A stretch of 64,000 nt of DNA, from positions 1 through 64,000 of the IMG/VR virus record IMGVR_UViG_3300011115_000874; one strand, given 5' to 3'. Shown in pieces: positions 25,241 through 33,491 of the stretch. Position 1 is the first letter of the stretch; every line of letters begins with the position of its first letter. The notes beneath the pieces were generated by a model, which saw only the letters and a list, made by a program, of their open reading frames with translations, made no database searches and was not told the DNA's origin. The position numbers and the translations under genes were made by a program. Source of the stretch: a virus.

Positions 25241-26034
25241 TTAATAAAATTATTAACAATAGTAGGTAATTGCTTACTATCTATAGGATTTAATTTAGAT
25301 TGAATATCCCCGTAAGTATTAGCTATTTTATCGATATTTTGATAAAGTTGTTGTTTTGTTTTTTCTCTTGACTTTTCTCTCTTTTCTTTCTCTTCAGGTG
25401 ATAAATCTGTGTCATCTTTTCTGAATGAAGATGTGAATTGACCTGTAGATAATAAGTTGTCGAAATATTCTTTTAAAGTACCATCTTGATATGCTTTTTC
25501 GAAATTAGCAATTTCTGTTGCTTCTTCTGGTCCTGATGGTGTATTTACTAAAACAAAATTGTCTCCAAATATATTTTTGTATTCATCTAATAAGTTGTAA
25601 ACATTACCCCAAGTACCTAAAACACCGGCTGCTGGTACTTTACGTTCGCGCTTATAGTTTCTTAAGAATGATACTATAGGATGAGCATAAACCATTATCA
25701 TCATTACATCATATCCACCTTCATTTAACATATCTAATGTTGGTTGAAGGGTAGATAAATTAGAAGCAGTAGTATCGTAAATTAAATTACGTTTAGCTTC
25801 TATAGCGCTTGGTAAATCTCTTTTTCTTATTTGAGTTGATGCGGCTGATAAATTACCAAACATAGGTGAGTCTTTATCTTCTACATATTTGTCAGCATTT
25901 AGATTTTCAAATCCACTTAATTGTGACTCAATTGTTTTTAATATTGTTGATTTACCTACTGACGCTCCTCCAGCCATTATGATGGCTTTTGGTTTATTTT
26001 GTACTTCTTTTAATAGATCCGTTAGTTTTATCAT
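25237..26034 (-). CDS. Leader-tagged zeta-toxin-like kinase
   Basis: I start this gene at 26034 (265 aa), where the product begins M-I-K-L-T-D-L-L-K-E-V. An in-frame ATG at 26082 lies upstream of the early promoter and would add 16 unrelated residues. Walker A is A-G-G-A-S-V-G-K-S-T at about 20-29. The following N-L-N-A-D-K-Y and I-Y-D-T-T-A-S segments fit zeta-toxin/AAA_33 kinases. Zeta toxins phosphorylate UDP-GlcNAc, but phage members may act on other targets. It overlaps the nucleotidyltransferase gene by 4 bases. Confidence 0.75.
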   Translation of the reverse strand: MIKLTDLLKEVQNKPKAIIMAGGASVGKSTILKTIESQLSGFENLNADKYVEDKDSPMFGNLSAASTQIRKRDLPSAIEAKRNLIYDTTASNLSTLQPTLDMLNEGGYDVMMIMVYAHPIVSFLRNYKRERKVPAAGVLGTWGNVYNLLDEYKNIFGDNFVLVNTPSGPEEATEIANFEKAYQDGTLKEYFDNLLSTGQFTSSFRKDDTDLSPEEKEKREKSREKTKQQLYQNIDKIANTYGDIQSKLNPIDSKQLPTIVNNFIK

Positions 26035-26040
26035 CTTGCT

Positions 26041-26072
26041 AAATATAATAAAAAAATTTGGCAAAGCCAAAC
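26041..26072 (-). promoter_or_regulatory. Promoter whose -33 box forms a terminator hairpin
   Basis: The minus strand reads GTTTGGC, then TTTGCCAAA and seven or more Ts, then TTATATTTAGC. TTTGGC pairs perfectly with GCCAAA, so the element is both an early promoter for the kinase and an intrinsic terminator for the nuclease gene upstream. Confidence 0.7.
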
Positions 26073-26079
26073 ATTTTAT

Positions 26080-26088
26080 CATAAATAT
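26080..26088 (-). promoter_or_regulatory. Late-type AT motif (variant)
   Basis: Plus-strand CATAAATAT lies upstream of the alternative start at 26082, so the kinase may have both early and late transcription. Confidence 0.35.
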
Positions 26089-26858
26089 TACAAGTCTTCT
26101 CGTTTTGCGGTAGTTCTAAACGACTCAAATATAGGTGCTGATTTAGGATTTTCAAGATCAAATAACTTACGTACTGTTTTAAATATTTCTAAATTTTCTT
26201 CAAATGTACGTTCTGATCCAGCTATTTCCCATCCTTTACCTTGCATTTTTTCTTTACTAGCCTTACGTTTAGATGATTTCAACCATAATACAGCAGCGTG
26301 ATCAGCTTCTAAACCATAGCATTCTTTGTAACATTGTTTGTAAACAGCTGTTTGCAATTCATATACTGTTTGTAAATGGTTAGATGTCTTAAAGTCAATA
26401 ATCCATAACTCACCATCAATTTCGCAAACTAAATCACATGTACCAGCTACTTTTAATTCATCTGAAAATAAATGTACTTCTGTTTCTATTAATTTAGGTT
26501 TGTATGTTTCCCAAAAGTCTACAAAACGTAAGAACATAATCCAAACATTTGGATCATATTGTGGTACACCATATGAACTTAAAAATGTTAATTCTTCACC
26601 GTTTAAGTATTCCTCAATCATTTCATGAGTTTGAGTACCATCTTCAGCTGCTTTCTTAACTATATATTCTGATGCATAACCTACTTTCTTTAACCAATCT
26701 TCAAAATGTTTACCTTTAGGGTAAGTACCTAATACATAAGTAACAGATGGGTAATAATCACTATTTCTTCTATAGTATCTAGAATCTGGTAGTGTTATTT
26801 GTTTATGGTCATCAGAAATTTCTAATATACGTTTATACGAGTGCTTTATTTTGCTCAT
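26088..26858 (-). CDS. PD-(D/E)XK exonuclease, RecB/Cas4-like
   Basis: This 256-aa nuclease has H-E-M-I-E-E-Y near 78-84, V-A-G-T-C-D-L-V-C-E near 138-146 (catalytic Asp142) and L-W-I-I-D-F-K-T-S at 151-159 (Asp155, Lys157). A Q-T-A-V-Y helix supplies the QxxxY motif. This is the Cas4/RecB-like PD-(D/E)XK core with no iron-sulphur cysteines evident. It lies directly after the primase gene with a 4-base overlap, so a replication or recombination role is likely. Confidence 0.87.
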   Translation of the reverse strand: MSKIKHSYKRILEISDDHKQITLPDSRYYRRNSDYYPSVTYVLGTYPKGKHFEDWLKKVGYASEYIVKKAAEDGTQTHEMIEEYLNGEELTFLSSYGVPQYDPNVWIMFLRFVDFWETYKPKLIETEVHLFSDELKVAGTCDLVCEIDGELWIIDFKTSNHLQTVYELQTAVYKQCYKECYGLEADHAAVLWLKSSKRKASKEKMQGKGWEIAGSERTFEENLEIFKTVRKLFDLENPKSAPIFESFRTTAKREDL

Positions 26859-27784
26859 ACTAATTGGAGTTTTTTCTCAAATAGACTTGAGAATGTTAAT
26901 GGAACAGTATGTTGGATTAGATTTGTAAAATTTTCAAATCCCATTTCACCAGGATCTTTATCTTGCATATCTACCAAATATACTTCTTTACCTTCATTGA
27001 TCAGCTCCTCACAGAATGATAGAGCCTGTTTAATAGCATCTTTATCTAATGCTATATATATTTTTTGTACTTTAGAAGTAACTAATTTTTTTCTTAAGTT
27101 TTGTTGGATATTTTTACCTAACAGTGGGATAACATTACGTTTAATAGCAAGTGCATCAAATGGTCCTTCACATAATATAATTGGTATATTCCAGTTAATA
27201 AACAACTCAAACGGTATTATATCGCGAGATACATCTGGGTTTTTATATTTTATAGATGAGTTTTTATCAAAACTACGAGCAGTAAAATAATTTAAAATTC
27301 CATCTTTATCATATGATGGTACTACAATACAGTTGTTATATTGGCCAGATTCACAATAACCTATATTGTATTTAATAATGTCGTTAGATGTAACTTGTCT
27401 GCGTTTTAAATAGCTGATTGCGTGCTTATATGCGATGCTATTATATTGGTTTGACAGTGGTTTAAATTCTTTAGGTAATTCTACTTTTTTATCAACTACT
27501 ACTGTTTCTACACCTGATGTGTATTTTACTAGTGATTTTAGTTCATTTATTTTTTCAGCAGTTACCTCTATTAACTTAAATAGTTTAACTAAGCTTTTAC
27601 CTCTTTTATCACACACCCAACAATGCCATGGATGTTCACCTTTTTCATTCTCAGATAAATTAACTTCAAGTTTAGGCTTATGATGATTACAGAATGGACA
27701 ATGGTAAGCAAAATTACCTTTAGAGGTAGACTTACCAGTACCTAAAACAGAATTTATTGTTGCTACTAAAGCTTGATTTACCAT
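26855..27784 (-). CDS. DNA primase (zinc finger + Toprim)
   Basis: This 309-aa primase has an N-terminal zinc finger (H-C-P-F-C near 28-32 and H-C-W-V-C near 54-58). A Toprim domain follows with I-I-L-C-E-G-P-F-D-A-L at about 202-211 and A-L-D-K-D-A at 245-250, the metal-binding glutamate and DxD. It makes RNA primers for replication. It is shorter than bacterial DnaG and lacks an evident helicase-binding extension. It sits between the GIY-YIG gene and the RecB-like nuclease. Confidence 0.88.
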   Translation of the reverse strand: MVNQALVATINSVLGTGKSTSKGNFAYHCPFCNHHKPKLEVNLSENEKGEHPWHCWVCDKRGKSLVKLFKLIEVTAEKINELKSLVKYTSGVETVVVDKKVELPKEFKPLSNQYNSIAYKHAISYLKRRQVTSNDIIKYNIGYCESGQYNNCIVVPSYDKDGILNYFTARSFDKNSSIKYKNPDVSRDIIPFELFINWNIPIILCEGPFDALAIKRNVIPLLGKNIQQNLRKKLVTSKVQKIYIALDKDAIKQALSFCEELINEGKEVYLVDMQDKDPGEMGFENFTNLIQHTVPLTFSSLFEKKLQLV

Positions 27785-27786
27785 AC

Positions 27787-28254
27787 TTACAATATATCAA
27801 TAGGACTTGGAGTCGCCAAATCTTTCTTAAAATATCGTCCTTGTATATTATCATTATAGCTATTTGTTTCTAAACATCCAGTCACAAACTGATATTTAGC
27901 TTCGAGGTATGATAGATGTTTTGATGTCCATGCTAGGTCTAGTATTTCTCTATAAAATTTGTCTTCACCTAAACGTGATACATCTTCTAGTAATGGTTTA
28001 CAACTACCCCAATATGTTTTCCAATCTGATTCAGCGTATGATACTTCTTTAGTTTTCTTACGGCCAGGACCAGTTTGTTCAGCTATAGCTTTCTTACCTA
28101 GTTTTTTAGTCTTTTTATGTTGTAAGAATTTTTTACCAATGTATATTCTACCATCAATAGTATTAGAAATAAGATAAACAAACCCAAATGGAGTTTGTTC
28201 ACCAAAGTCTTCTATATTTTCAATTTTATTACCTTTATATAACCAATTTATCAT
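27787..28254 (-). CDS. GIY-YIG endonuclease (Seg-like)
   Basis: This 155-aa protein has G-F-V-Y-L-I-S-N as the GIY strand and R-I-Y-I-G-K-K as the YIG strand (about 24-43). A lysine-rich insertion follows, and the conserved catalytic glutamate probably lies in Y-L-E-A-K-Y. It is a compact free-standing endonuclease without clear NUMOD repeats. It separates the tail module from the primase, a typical place for a mobile endonuclease in T4-like genomes. Confidence 0.82.
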   Translation of the reverse strand: MINWLYKGNKIENIEDFGEQTPFGFVYLISNTIDGRIYIGKKFLQHKKTKKLGKKAIAEQTGPGRKKTKEVSYAESDWKTYWGSCKPLLEDVSRLGEDKFYREILDLAWTSKHLSYLEAKYQFVTGCLETNSYNDNIQGRYFKKDLATPSPIDIL

Positions 28255-28258
28255 AATC

Positions 28259-29215
28259 TTATTTATCTATATTAACTAATATTGTTGTGTCAGTTGTTCG
28301 ACTTGTTGGTAATGGTTGACCTAATTTGGCTACCATTAATAACTCTTGAGCTTCATTATAAAATCCTACAGTTGTGACATATGGACTAAAATATGAACCT
28401 GTTACAAAATTATAAACTGTACCTTCTGTAGAACCTGATATTAATGATGGATTTAAACTAAAATTAAATTCCTCAGGTCTAATAGTACATTTGTATTGTG
28501 TCTCATATATTGTTCTTGAACTTTGGAAACTGCAAGTAACATTATTATCTTGGAATAAACATTCATCTATATTTATCCCCATATTATATGGAAATATTAT
28601 AGTGCCATGACTATAGTTTATAATTCCTATAGCTAGAGAGCTAGATATTAATATTCCTTCTCCATTATCTGTAACTGTAATAAACTCTCCTGGGGTTGCG
28701 GGTGCTTGTTCTAGTCTTAAATAGAAAGTATTTGGGTTTATATAATCTCCAAATAAATCTCTAGGTATAGATAACATAACAAAACCAGCTAAATCAAAAT
28801 ATCTACTAAATCCATAGTTAGAAGTATACCCAAATGAATTAGTTTGGAATAATGTTGTAGATTCATAATTATAAAATCTACTATAAACATTAGTTCTAGA
28901 ATCATCTTCAACTACTTGTCCTAGATAATTAGTAACATAAGGTGAACCACTAATTGGGTTAGGGATATAATTAGTATAATATAACTGTTTTACAGAATTA
29001 TATAACCCTCCCATAGATATTGAAGAACTTACTGCTGGGTTTATGTAAGAAGCAGAAATAAAGAAGTTAGAGGAACTTTTATTAAAATTTATTCCTGTTA
29101 ATTCAATAACCCCAGCATTAATTAAAGACGCAGTACCCTCAAAAGAAAAACTTTTGTTAACAACTAACGGAGATACAATGACATCCGTGCTTAGAAATTG
29201 TTTGTAAGCACTCAT
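28259..29215 (-). CDS. Tail/baseplate-region structural protein, paralog 1
   Basis: This 318-aa protein is rich in Ser, Thr, Asn and Tyr, as expected for beta-rich tail proteins. The last 80 residues (E-E-F-N-F-S-L-N-P-S, then I-S-G-S-T, then Y-V-T-T-V-G-F-Y-N-E and L-L-M-V-A-K-L-G-Q-P-L) match the end of the next gene upstream closely, so the two are paralogs. Exact location in the tail is unknown. Confidence 0.65.
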   Translation of the reverse strand: MSAYKQFLSTDVIVSPLVVNKSFSFEGTASLINAGVIELTGINFNKSSSNFFISASYINPAVSSSISMGGLYNSVKQLYYTNYIPNPISGSPYVTNYLGQVVEDDSRTNVYSRFYNYESTTLFQTNSFGYTSNYGFSRYFDLAGFVMLSIPRDLFGDYINPNTFYLRLEQAPATPGEFITVTDNGEGILISSSLAIGIINYSHGTIIFPYNMGINIDECLFQDNNVTCSFQSSRTIYETQYKCTIRPEEFNFSLNPSLISGSTEGTVYNFVTGSYFSPYVTTVGFYNEAQELLMVAKLGQPLPTSRTTDTTILVNIDK

Positions 29216-29218
29216 TCA

Positions 29219-30289
29219 TTAAAAGTCTAATTTAACACGTATTAATGCCTCTTTTGTAAAATCTTTCTTAAGTGGTTTAGATAATTTAGCTACTGCTAAT
29301 AATTCATTTGAATCATTATACATTCCTACTGTTGTGATATAAGTAGTTGGACTATTAATAAATAAATCATATAGTACAGCTCCTGTGCTACCCGATATAA
29401 AACTTGGATTTTCAGTGTAGTTAAATTCAGCATTTCTTGCTCTACAAAATACAAAATCTGAAGTTATTGTTTCATTACTATTTAATGAGAAACTGCTTGT
29501 TATAGATCCTGTAGTTAGTCCTCTTGTTCCACTACCTGTTGAGAATAAACGAGCTGGGTTTGCAGCGTTAACATTTGATGTTCTTACTGTGTTTAAAGCA
29601 ATACCTCCACTAGCATGTGGTAAATCTAAAGCAGATGCATTTAATATAATAGTTCCAATATCTGGTAAAAATAAACCATATGATCCTGAGATAGTCATAC
29701 CATTACTTACTGCTCCTAAAGCACTATTTGCTGTTGATACAGCTGTTCCATAACTTCCTGATACTATTTGGAATACTCGACCTGCATCACAATATGTAAT
29801 AGTAGTTGTATCTAAACTATTATCTGTTAAAGTAATTGATTTAGAAGAAGAATATAATGTTAGGTTTAATGATCCTGGGAATAATGATTCTTTAAATCTT
29901 GCTCTATCAATTGTTATAGAATAGAAATCTTGTTGTGATGGAGTAACTGATGAGAATGAAAATTGAGTGTTTTCATCTCCATAAATTAAATTACGGAATT
30001 GACCATATATTGTTCTAGAAGGAGATAATCCATTTATACCAGCATCATATAATAATGAACCAGATCCAAATATGTTACCATATGCTATATTAAATTGTAT
30101 TTCAGATGAAACATCTGTTAAAGGATTAGTGTTATATACATTTAAGTAATAATTACCTGATGTTCCAACTGCTTGAACAGATGATGTGTATAGAGCAGTT
30201 ATAGGATTAGCATTACCAGTCCAACATGGAGCTGTTATAGTATCAGCACTAACTAAGAAATCTTGAGGGTCTAAGGCTTTATATGACAT
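29219..30289 (-). CDS. Tail/baseplate-region structural protein, paralog 2
   Basis: This 356-aa protein shares its C-terminal module with the downstream gene: E-F-N-Y-T-E-N-P-S-F-I-S-G-S-T, Y-I-T-T-V-G-M-Y-N-D and L-L-A-V-A-K-L-S-K-P-L. The N-terminal halves differ in length and sequence but both start with an L-D/S-x-x-D-F/V-I/L-V-S-type strand. Beta-rich composition and position in the tail block support a structural role. Confidence 0.65.
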   Translation of the reverse strand: MSYKALDPQDFLVSADTITAPCWTGNANPITALYTSSVQAVGTSGNYYLNVYNTNPLTDVSSEIQFNIAYGNIFGSGSLLYDAGINGLSPSRTIYGQFRNLIYGDENTQFSFSSVTPSQQDFYSITIDRARFKESLFPGSLNLTLYSSSKSITLTDNSLDTTTITYCDAGRVFQIVSGSYGTAVSTANSALGAVSNGMTISGSYGLFLPDIGTIILNASALDLPHASGGIALNTVRTSNVNAANPARLFSTGSGTRGLTTGSITSSFSLNSNETITSDFVFCRARNAEFNYTENPSFISGSTGAVLYDLFINSPTTYITTVGMYNDSNELLAVAKLSKPLKKDFTKEALIRVKLDF

Positions 30290-30305
30290 TTTTTATAATA
30301 TTTTA

Positions 30306-30962
30306 TTAGCTAACTTTTGTTATAGTAATTGGAATAGTTACTCTTGCTCCACTATCTCTACCAGTTATAATTAATACTGTTTGTAATTGGGTTTGTGAAC
30401 CAAATAATGAATTAATAGTAGTTCCAGTCATATTCAATGTAGTACCAATTACTGTTTTAGATACGTTAGTTCCAAGGGTAGTTGTTGAGTTTAAAGCAGT
30501 AGATGAATTAGTATTAACACCTACTCCATTAAATACACTCATTGTTCTAACATCACCTATAGTAAAATTATAACCAGATGTTTCATATGTTTGAGATCCA
30601 CCTAAATAATTTAATGTTTGAGGTGTAATTGATAATGAAGCACCTTGTTTTAATACTATGTTAGTATAACCAATATTAAGAATAGGCATTTTAGCTGTAC
30701 CACGAGGTAATGTAGTGAGTTGATACTTCATTATTTGAGTTTCATCTGAAAATGCTTCTAATAAAGGCATACCTTCAATTGCTTGACCATAATACGCTGA
30801 TCCTGAAGGATTGGTTGGGTTGAACAATGTGTAATCAATTTCATCATCTGATAGTGAGAATTGAGTGATACGGAATGAGCCGTCATTTTTAGCTAATAAC
30901 TCTCTACCTTTTTTAGTTAAAATAGCGTCAACTGTTACTATTTGGTTATTTAAATATCCCAT
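30306..30962 (-). CDS. Conserved tail-region structural protein
   Basis: This 218-aa protein begins V-T-V-D-A-I-L-T-K-K-G-R-E-L-L-A-K and continues S-F-R-I-T-Q-F-S-L-S-D-D-E-I-D-Y-T-L, then E-G-M-P-L-L-E-A-F. I recall these segments from many environmental T4-like phages. The C-terminal half is Thr/Ser-rich. A late-type motif precedes it, so it may start a late transcript covering the next genes. Confidence 0.65.
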   Translation of the reverse strand: MGYLNNQIVTVDAILTKKGRELLAKNDGSFRITQFSLSDDEIDYTLFNPTNPSGSAYYGQAIEGMPLLEAFSDETQIMKYQLTTLPRGTAKMPILNIGYTNIVLKQGASLSITPQTLNYLGGSQTYETSGYNFTIGDVRTMSVFNGVGVNTNSSTALNSTTTLGTNVSKTVIGTTLNMTGTTINSLFGSQTQLQTVLIITGRDSGARVTIPITITKVS

Positions 30963-30979
30963 TTTTTATTTTAATTTAT

Positions 30980-30988
30980 TATAAATAT
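30980..30988 (-). promoter_or_regulatory. Late-type AT motif
   Basis: Plus-strand TATAAATAT lies 17 bases before the conserved 218-aa tail gene. Confidence 0.5.
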
Positions 30989-30990
30989 TA

Positions 30991-32505
30991 TTATATTGTA
31001 CCTTCTGCGGCAAGTTTTTGAACTATAGTTGTAAAATTATCTTCTAATTCTTTAGTCATATATTGTGGTTTAATAAAACCAGTTAGTGGTTGACCAGTTG
31101 TACCTGTAGGTTTAGGTACATCTAATATTATTTGATTACCAGCATTTGGATTTATCCTATATACAGTAAAATGATCTAAAATAGATCCTGATGGTATTGG
31201 TGGGCTTATTTCTAAGTAGATATATCCTCCAGTAAATGAACTAACATTATATACTTTAGATTGTTTTGTTTTATCATATTCAAATCTAATATAATCTCCA
31301 GGTCGAATATGAGCTAAAGATGTTATATTATTAAATCCTAATGATAAAGATGCTGTAGGTGTTATTTGGATGTAATCATTTTGAGAATTTAATATACTTG
31401 AAAATGGTAAGGTAGCAATTAAATATTGGACATTATTAGATGATGTAGGATAATTTACAGCACCTAACCAATATGAAGATGTTAATAATAAATCATTAGA
31501 ATAATTGGTTGTAGCAATAAATGAAGTATTTGTATTATTATCATTTGATCCTAATATTGTAGCGCTAGGAGTAATGCCTGGGTTTCCTCCTAGTTTATAT
31601 CTTACTTTTATTTGAGAACCACTTTCAAATACTTGTGGAAATGTTCCAACAATATTTACGCATGCTGATGGGAATAAAAAAGTACCTGTTCCTCTAGCTA
31701 TATAAAATTTACCTTCAGAATCAGATGATATTACTTGTATACTAGGTAAAGTTAAATTTGAAGGAGTTGGTAATATTTCTAAATCTAAAGATTGAGATGT
31801 CACAAAATTATCATTAGATTTTATTATTTGTAAGTAAAATTCTTCTTGGTCACTGAGATTAAATAACAACACACTAGCTTTAAAAGCTACTTTAGTACTA
31901 TAATCATATGTGTTAGTACTAAAAGAATATGTGTATGTAGATGGATTATAACTACCTGAAGGATCTAATAATTCAGTTGCAAATGGAAGGTCAGTCCATG
32001 TTGTACTGGTAATAGTTGTGTTTGAAGATCTTACAGCTGTGAAAGTATAATTTGGGGTAAAAGATATTTGTGATGTGGTTCCACCTTGATAAAAACTCAT
32101 TGTTCTTAAATAATCTATTCTTCCAGATCCGGTTTCTGTGGTTAGAACAGTATCTATTCTTCCTATGTCAGTTACAGTTTTAGTTCCTAATAATGATCCA
32201 AATAATGTAGTACCTTCTAAACTAGTAACATTAACTTGTTTTCCTGCTTCAAAATTTTGTAGTAAATTTAATACATCAATAGAATTTGGTTGGGGAGTAA
32301 CCACATTACCTTGAGCATCAATTAAATACTTTACAAAGTAAGCTGTTTGATCTATAAGTTCAGGACCTGTTCCTCCTATACTACTAAAATAAGCAAAATA
32401 AGTTTGATTTTTTTCAGCTGCTGGGAGTGAACCATATCCACTATCATCGGTAGTAGGGTCATTAAAATCTCCTTGAATATTTGCACTATATAAATTATCT
32501 GACAT
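30991..32505 (-). CDS. Tail-region structural protein, 504 aa
   Basis: This Ser/Thr/Asn-rich, beta-rich protein has no recognised enzyme motif. It shares I-G-R-I-D-T-V-L-T and I-R-P-G-D-Y-I-R-F-E-Y segments typical of tail-associated proteins from environmental phages. It is one base from the upstream gene and in the same order as other tail genes. A baseplate-proximal or fibre role is inferred from position. Confidence 0.6.
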   Translation of the reverse strand: MSDNLYSANIQGDFNDPTTDDSGYGSLPAAEKNQTYFAYFSSIGGTGPELIDQTAYFVKYLIDAQGNVVTPQPNSIDVLNLLQNFEAGKQVNVTSLEGTTLFGSLLGTKTVTDIGRIDTVLTTETGSGRIDYLRTMSFYQGGTTSQISFTPNYTFTAVRSSNTTITSTTWTDLPFATELLDPSGSYNPSTYTYSFSTNTYDYSTKVAFKASVLLFNLSDQEEFYLQIIKSNDNFVTSQSLDLEILPTPSNLTLPSIQVISSDSEGKFYIARGTGTFLFPSACVNIVGTFPQVFESGSQIKVRYKLGGNPGITPSATILGSNDNNTNTSFIATTNYSNDLLLTSSYWLGAVNYPTSSNNVQYLIATLPFSSILNSQNDYIQITPTASLSLGFNNITSLAHIRPGDYIRFEYDKTKQSKVYNVSSFTGGYIYLEISPPIPSGSILDHFTVYRINPNAGNQIILDVPKPTGTTGQPLTGFIKPQYMTKELEDNFTTIVQKLAAEGTI

Positions 32506-32506
32506 G

Positions 32507-33475
32507 TTATATTGTTCTATATGAATTTGTTCTGCTGCCGTTGTATCTTAAATTAGACCAAGCTTTTGAACTATAATTTGAATCTTGGACAAATGCTCTA
32601 TCAGCTGTTCCTGATATGATAAGGCCAAAGTTAATAGGGACCAAGGGATTTTGAGAATAATCTACATCCATCCATGTAGTTGAGTATTGAGGAGTCTCAG
32701 CATTATCTAATAATGGGTTATAATCATTATAATCAAAATTAATAGAGTCTGGGTCGTATAATATTAATGATGGTGAAGCATTAAATGGGGTAGCATCATA
32801 TAAAGACATACTAACATAAAATTTAGTTATAGTAGTTGCTCCAATTAAAGAAGTAGTTACAAATCCTATTTGGTCATTTTCTAAAATTTGAAATGAGGAT
32901 GTAAGATACAATGTAAAATCAAAATTACCTCCAGCCCAACTATTAACAGCTGTTAAATAATTTGAATCATTAAACTCAACATTTTCATTCTTAACTATAG
33001 AAAATCCATTAGCTACAGCGGTAGTGGTGCCACTTCCACTTATTTGTACTTTAATAAATTTATTAGGTGTTTGGCCTGATAGGTATGAGCCTAGAGATGC
33101 AGTCATGAATCCTAAGGTATTTCCACTTATTGAACCAAAAGATGTTACTCTCTTATTGTAGATATCAGATGCTGTGCCTACCCCACCACCATCAGGAGAA
33201 GTAAAACTACTAGCTGAGGTAGCTAAAAAACTATAATCATTTATATCTCCTAATGATGAAGTAAATGGTTGTGGTGATGTTAAACCAAATATAAAATAAT
33301 CATTTTGAACTTGTGTTGTTGCTATATTATATTGTTTAACCCCAATATCTGGGTGGTTGATTCGAATTGAAGTCATTTGAGCTAGGTAATCAGACTTATC
33401 TGTACCATTAGTATCAAACTTATTAATTTTTAAATATTTTACACCTTCATTAAAGGTTGTACCGTATGTTGGCAT
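32507..33475 (-). CDS. Tail-region structural protein, 322 aa
   Basis: This beta-rich protein begins Y-G-T-T-F-N-E-G-V-K-Y-L-K-I-N-K-F-D-T-N-G. The body is rich in Ser, Thr and aromatic residues and has no enzyme motif. It is packed between the giant tail protein and the 504-aa gene. Function inferred from position only. Confidence 0.58.
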   Translation of the reverse strand: MPTYGTTFNEGVKYLKINKFDTNGTDKSDYLAQMTSIRINHPDIGVKQYNIATTQVQNDYFIFGLTSPQPFTSSLGDINDYSFLATSASSFTSPDGGGVGTASDIYNKRVTSFGSISGNTLGFMTASLGSYLSGQTPNKFIKVQISGSGTTTAVANGFSIVKNENVEFNDSNYLTAVNSWAGGNFDFTLYLTSSFQILENDQIGFVTTSLIGATTITKFYVSMSLYDATPFNASPSLILYDPDSINFDYNDYNPLLDNAETPQYSTTWMDVDYSQNPLVPINFGLIISGTADRAFVQDSNYSSKAWSNLRYNGSRTNSYRTI

Positions 33476-33491
33476 ATAATTTTATTTAGTT

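Noticed and set aside
26035-26082. The upstream ATG at 26082 as start of the zeta-like kinase
   Set aside because: It would place 16 residues encoded by the promoter/terminator element before the M-I-K-L tag. The tag start is more consistent with the other tagged genes, although a late transcript could allow both.
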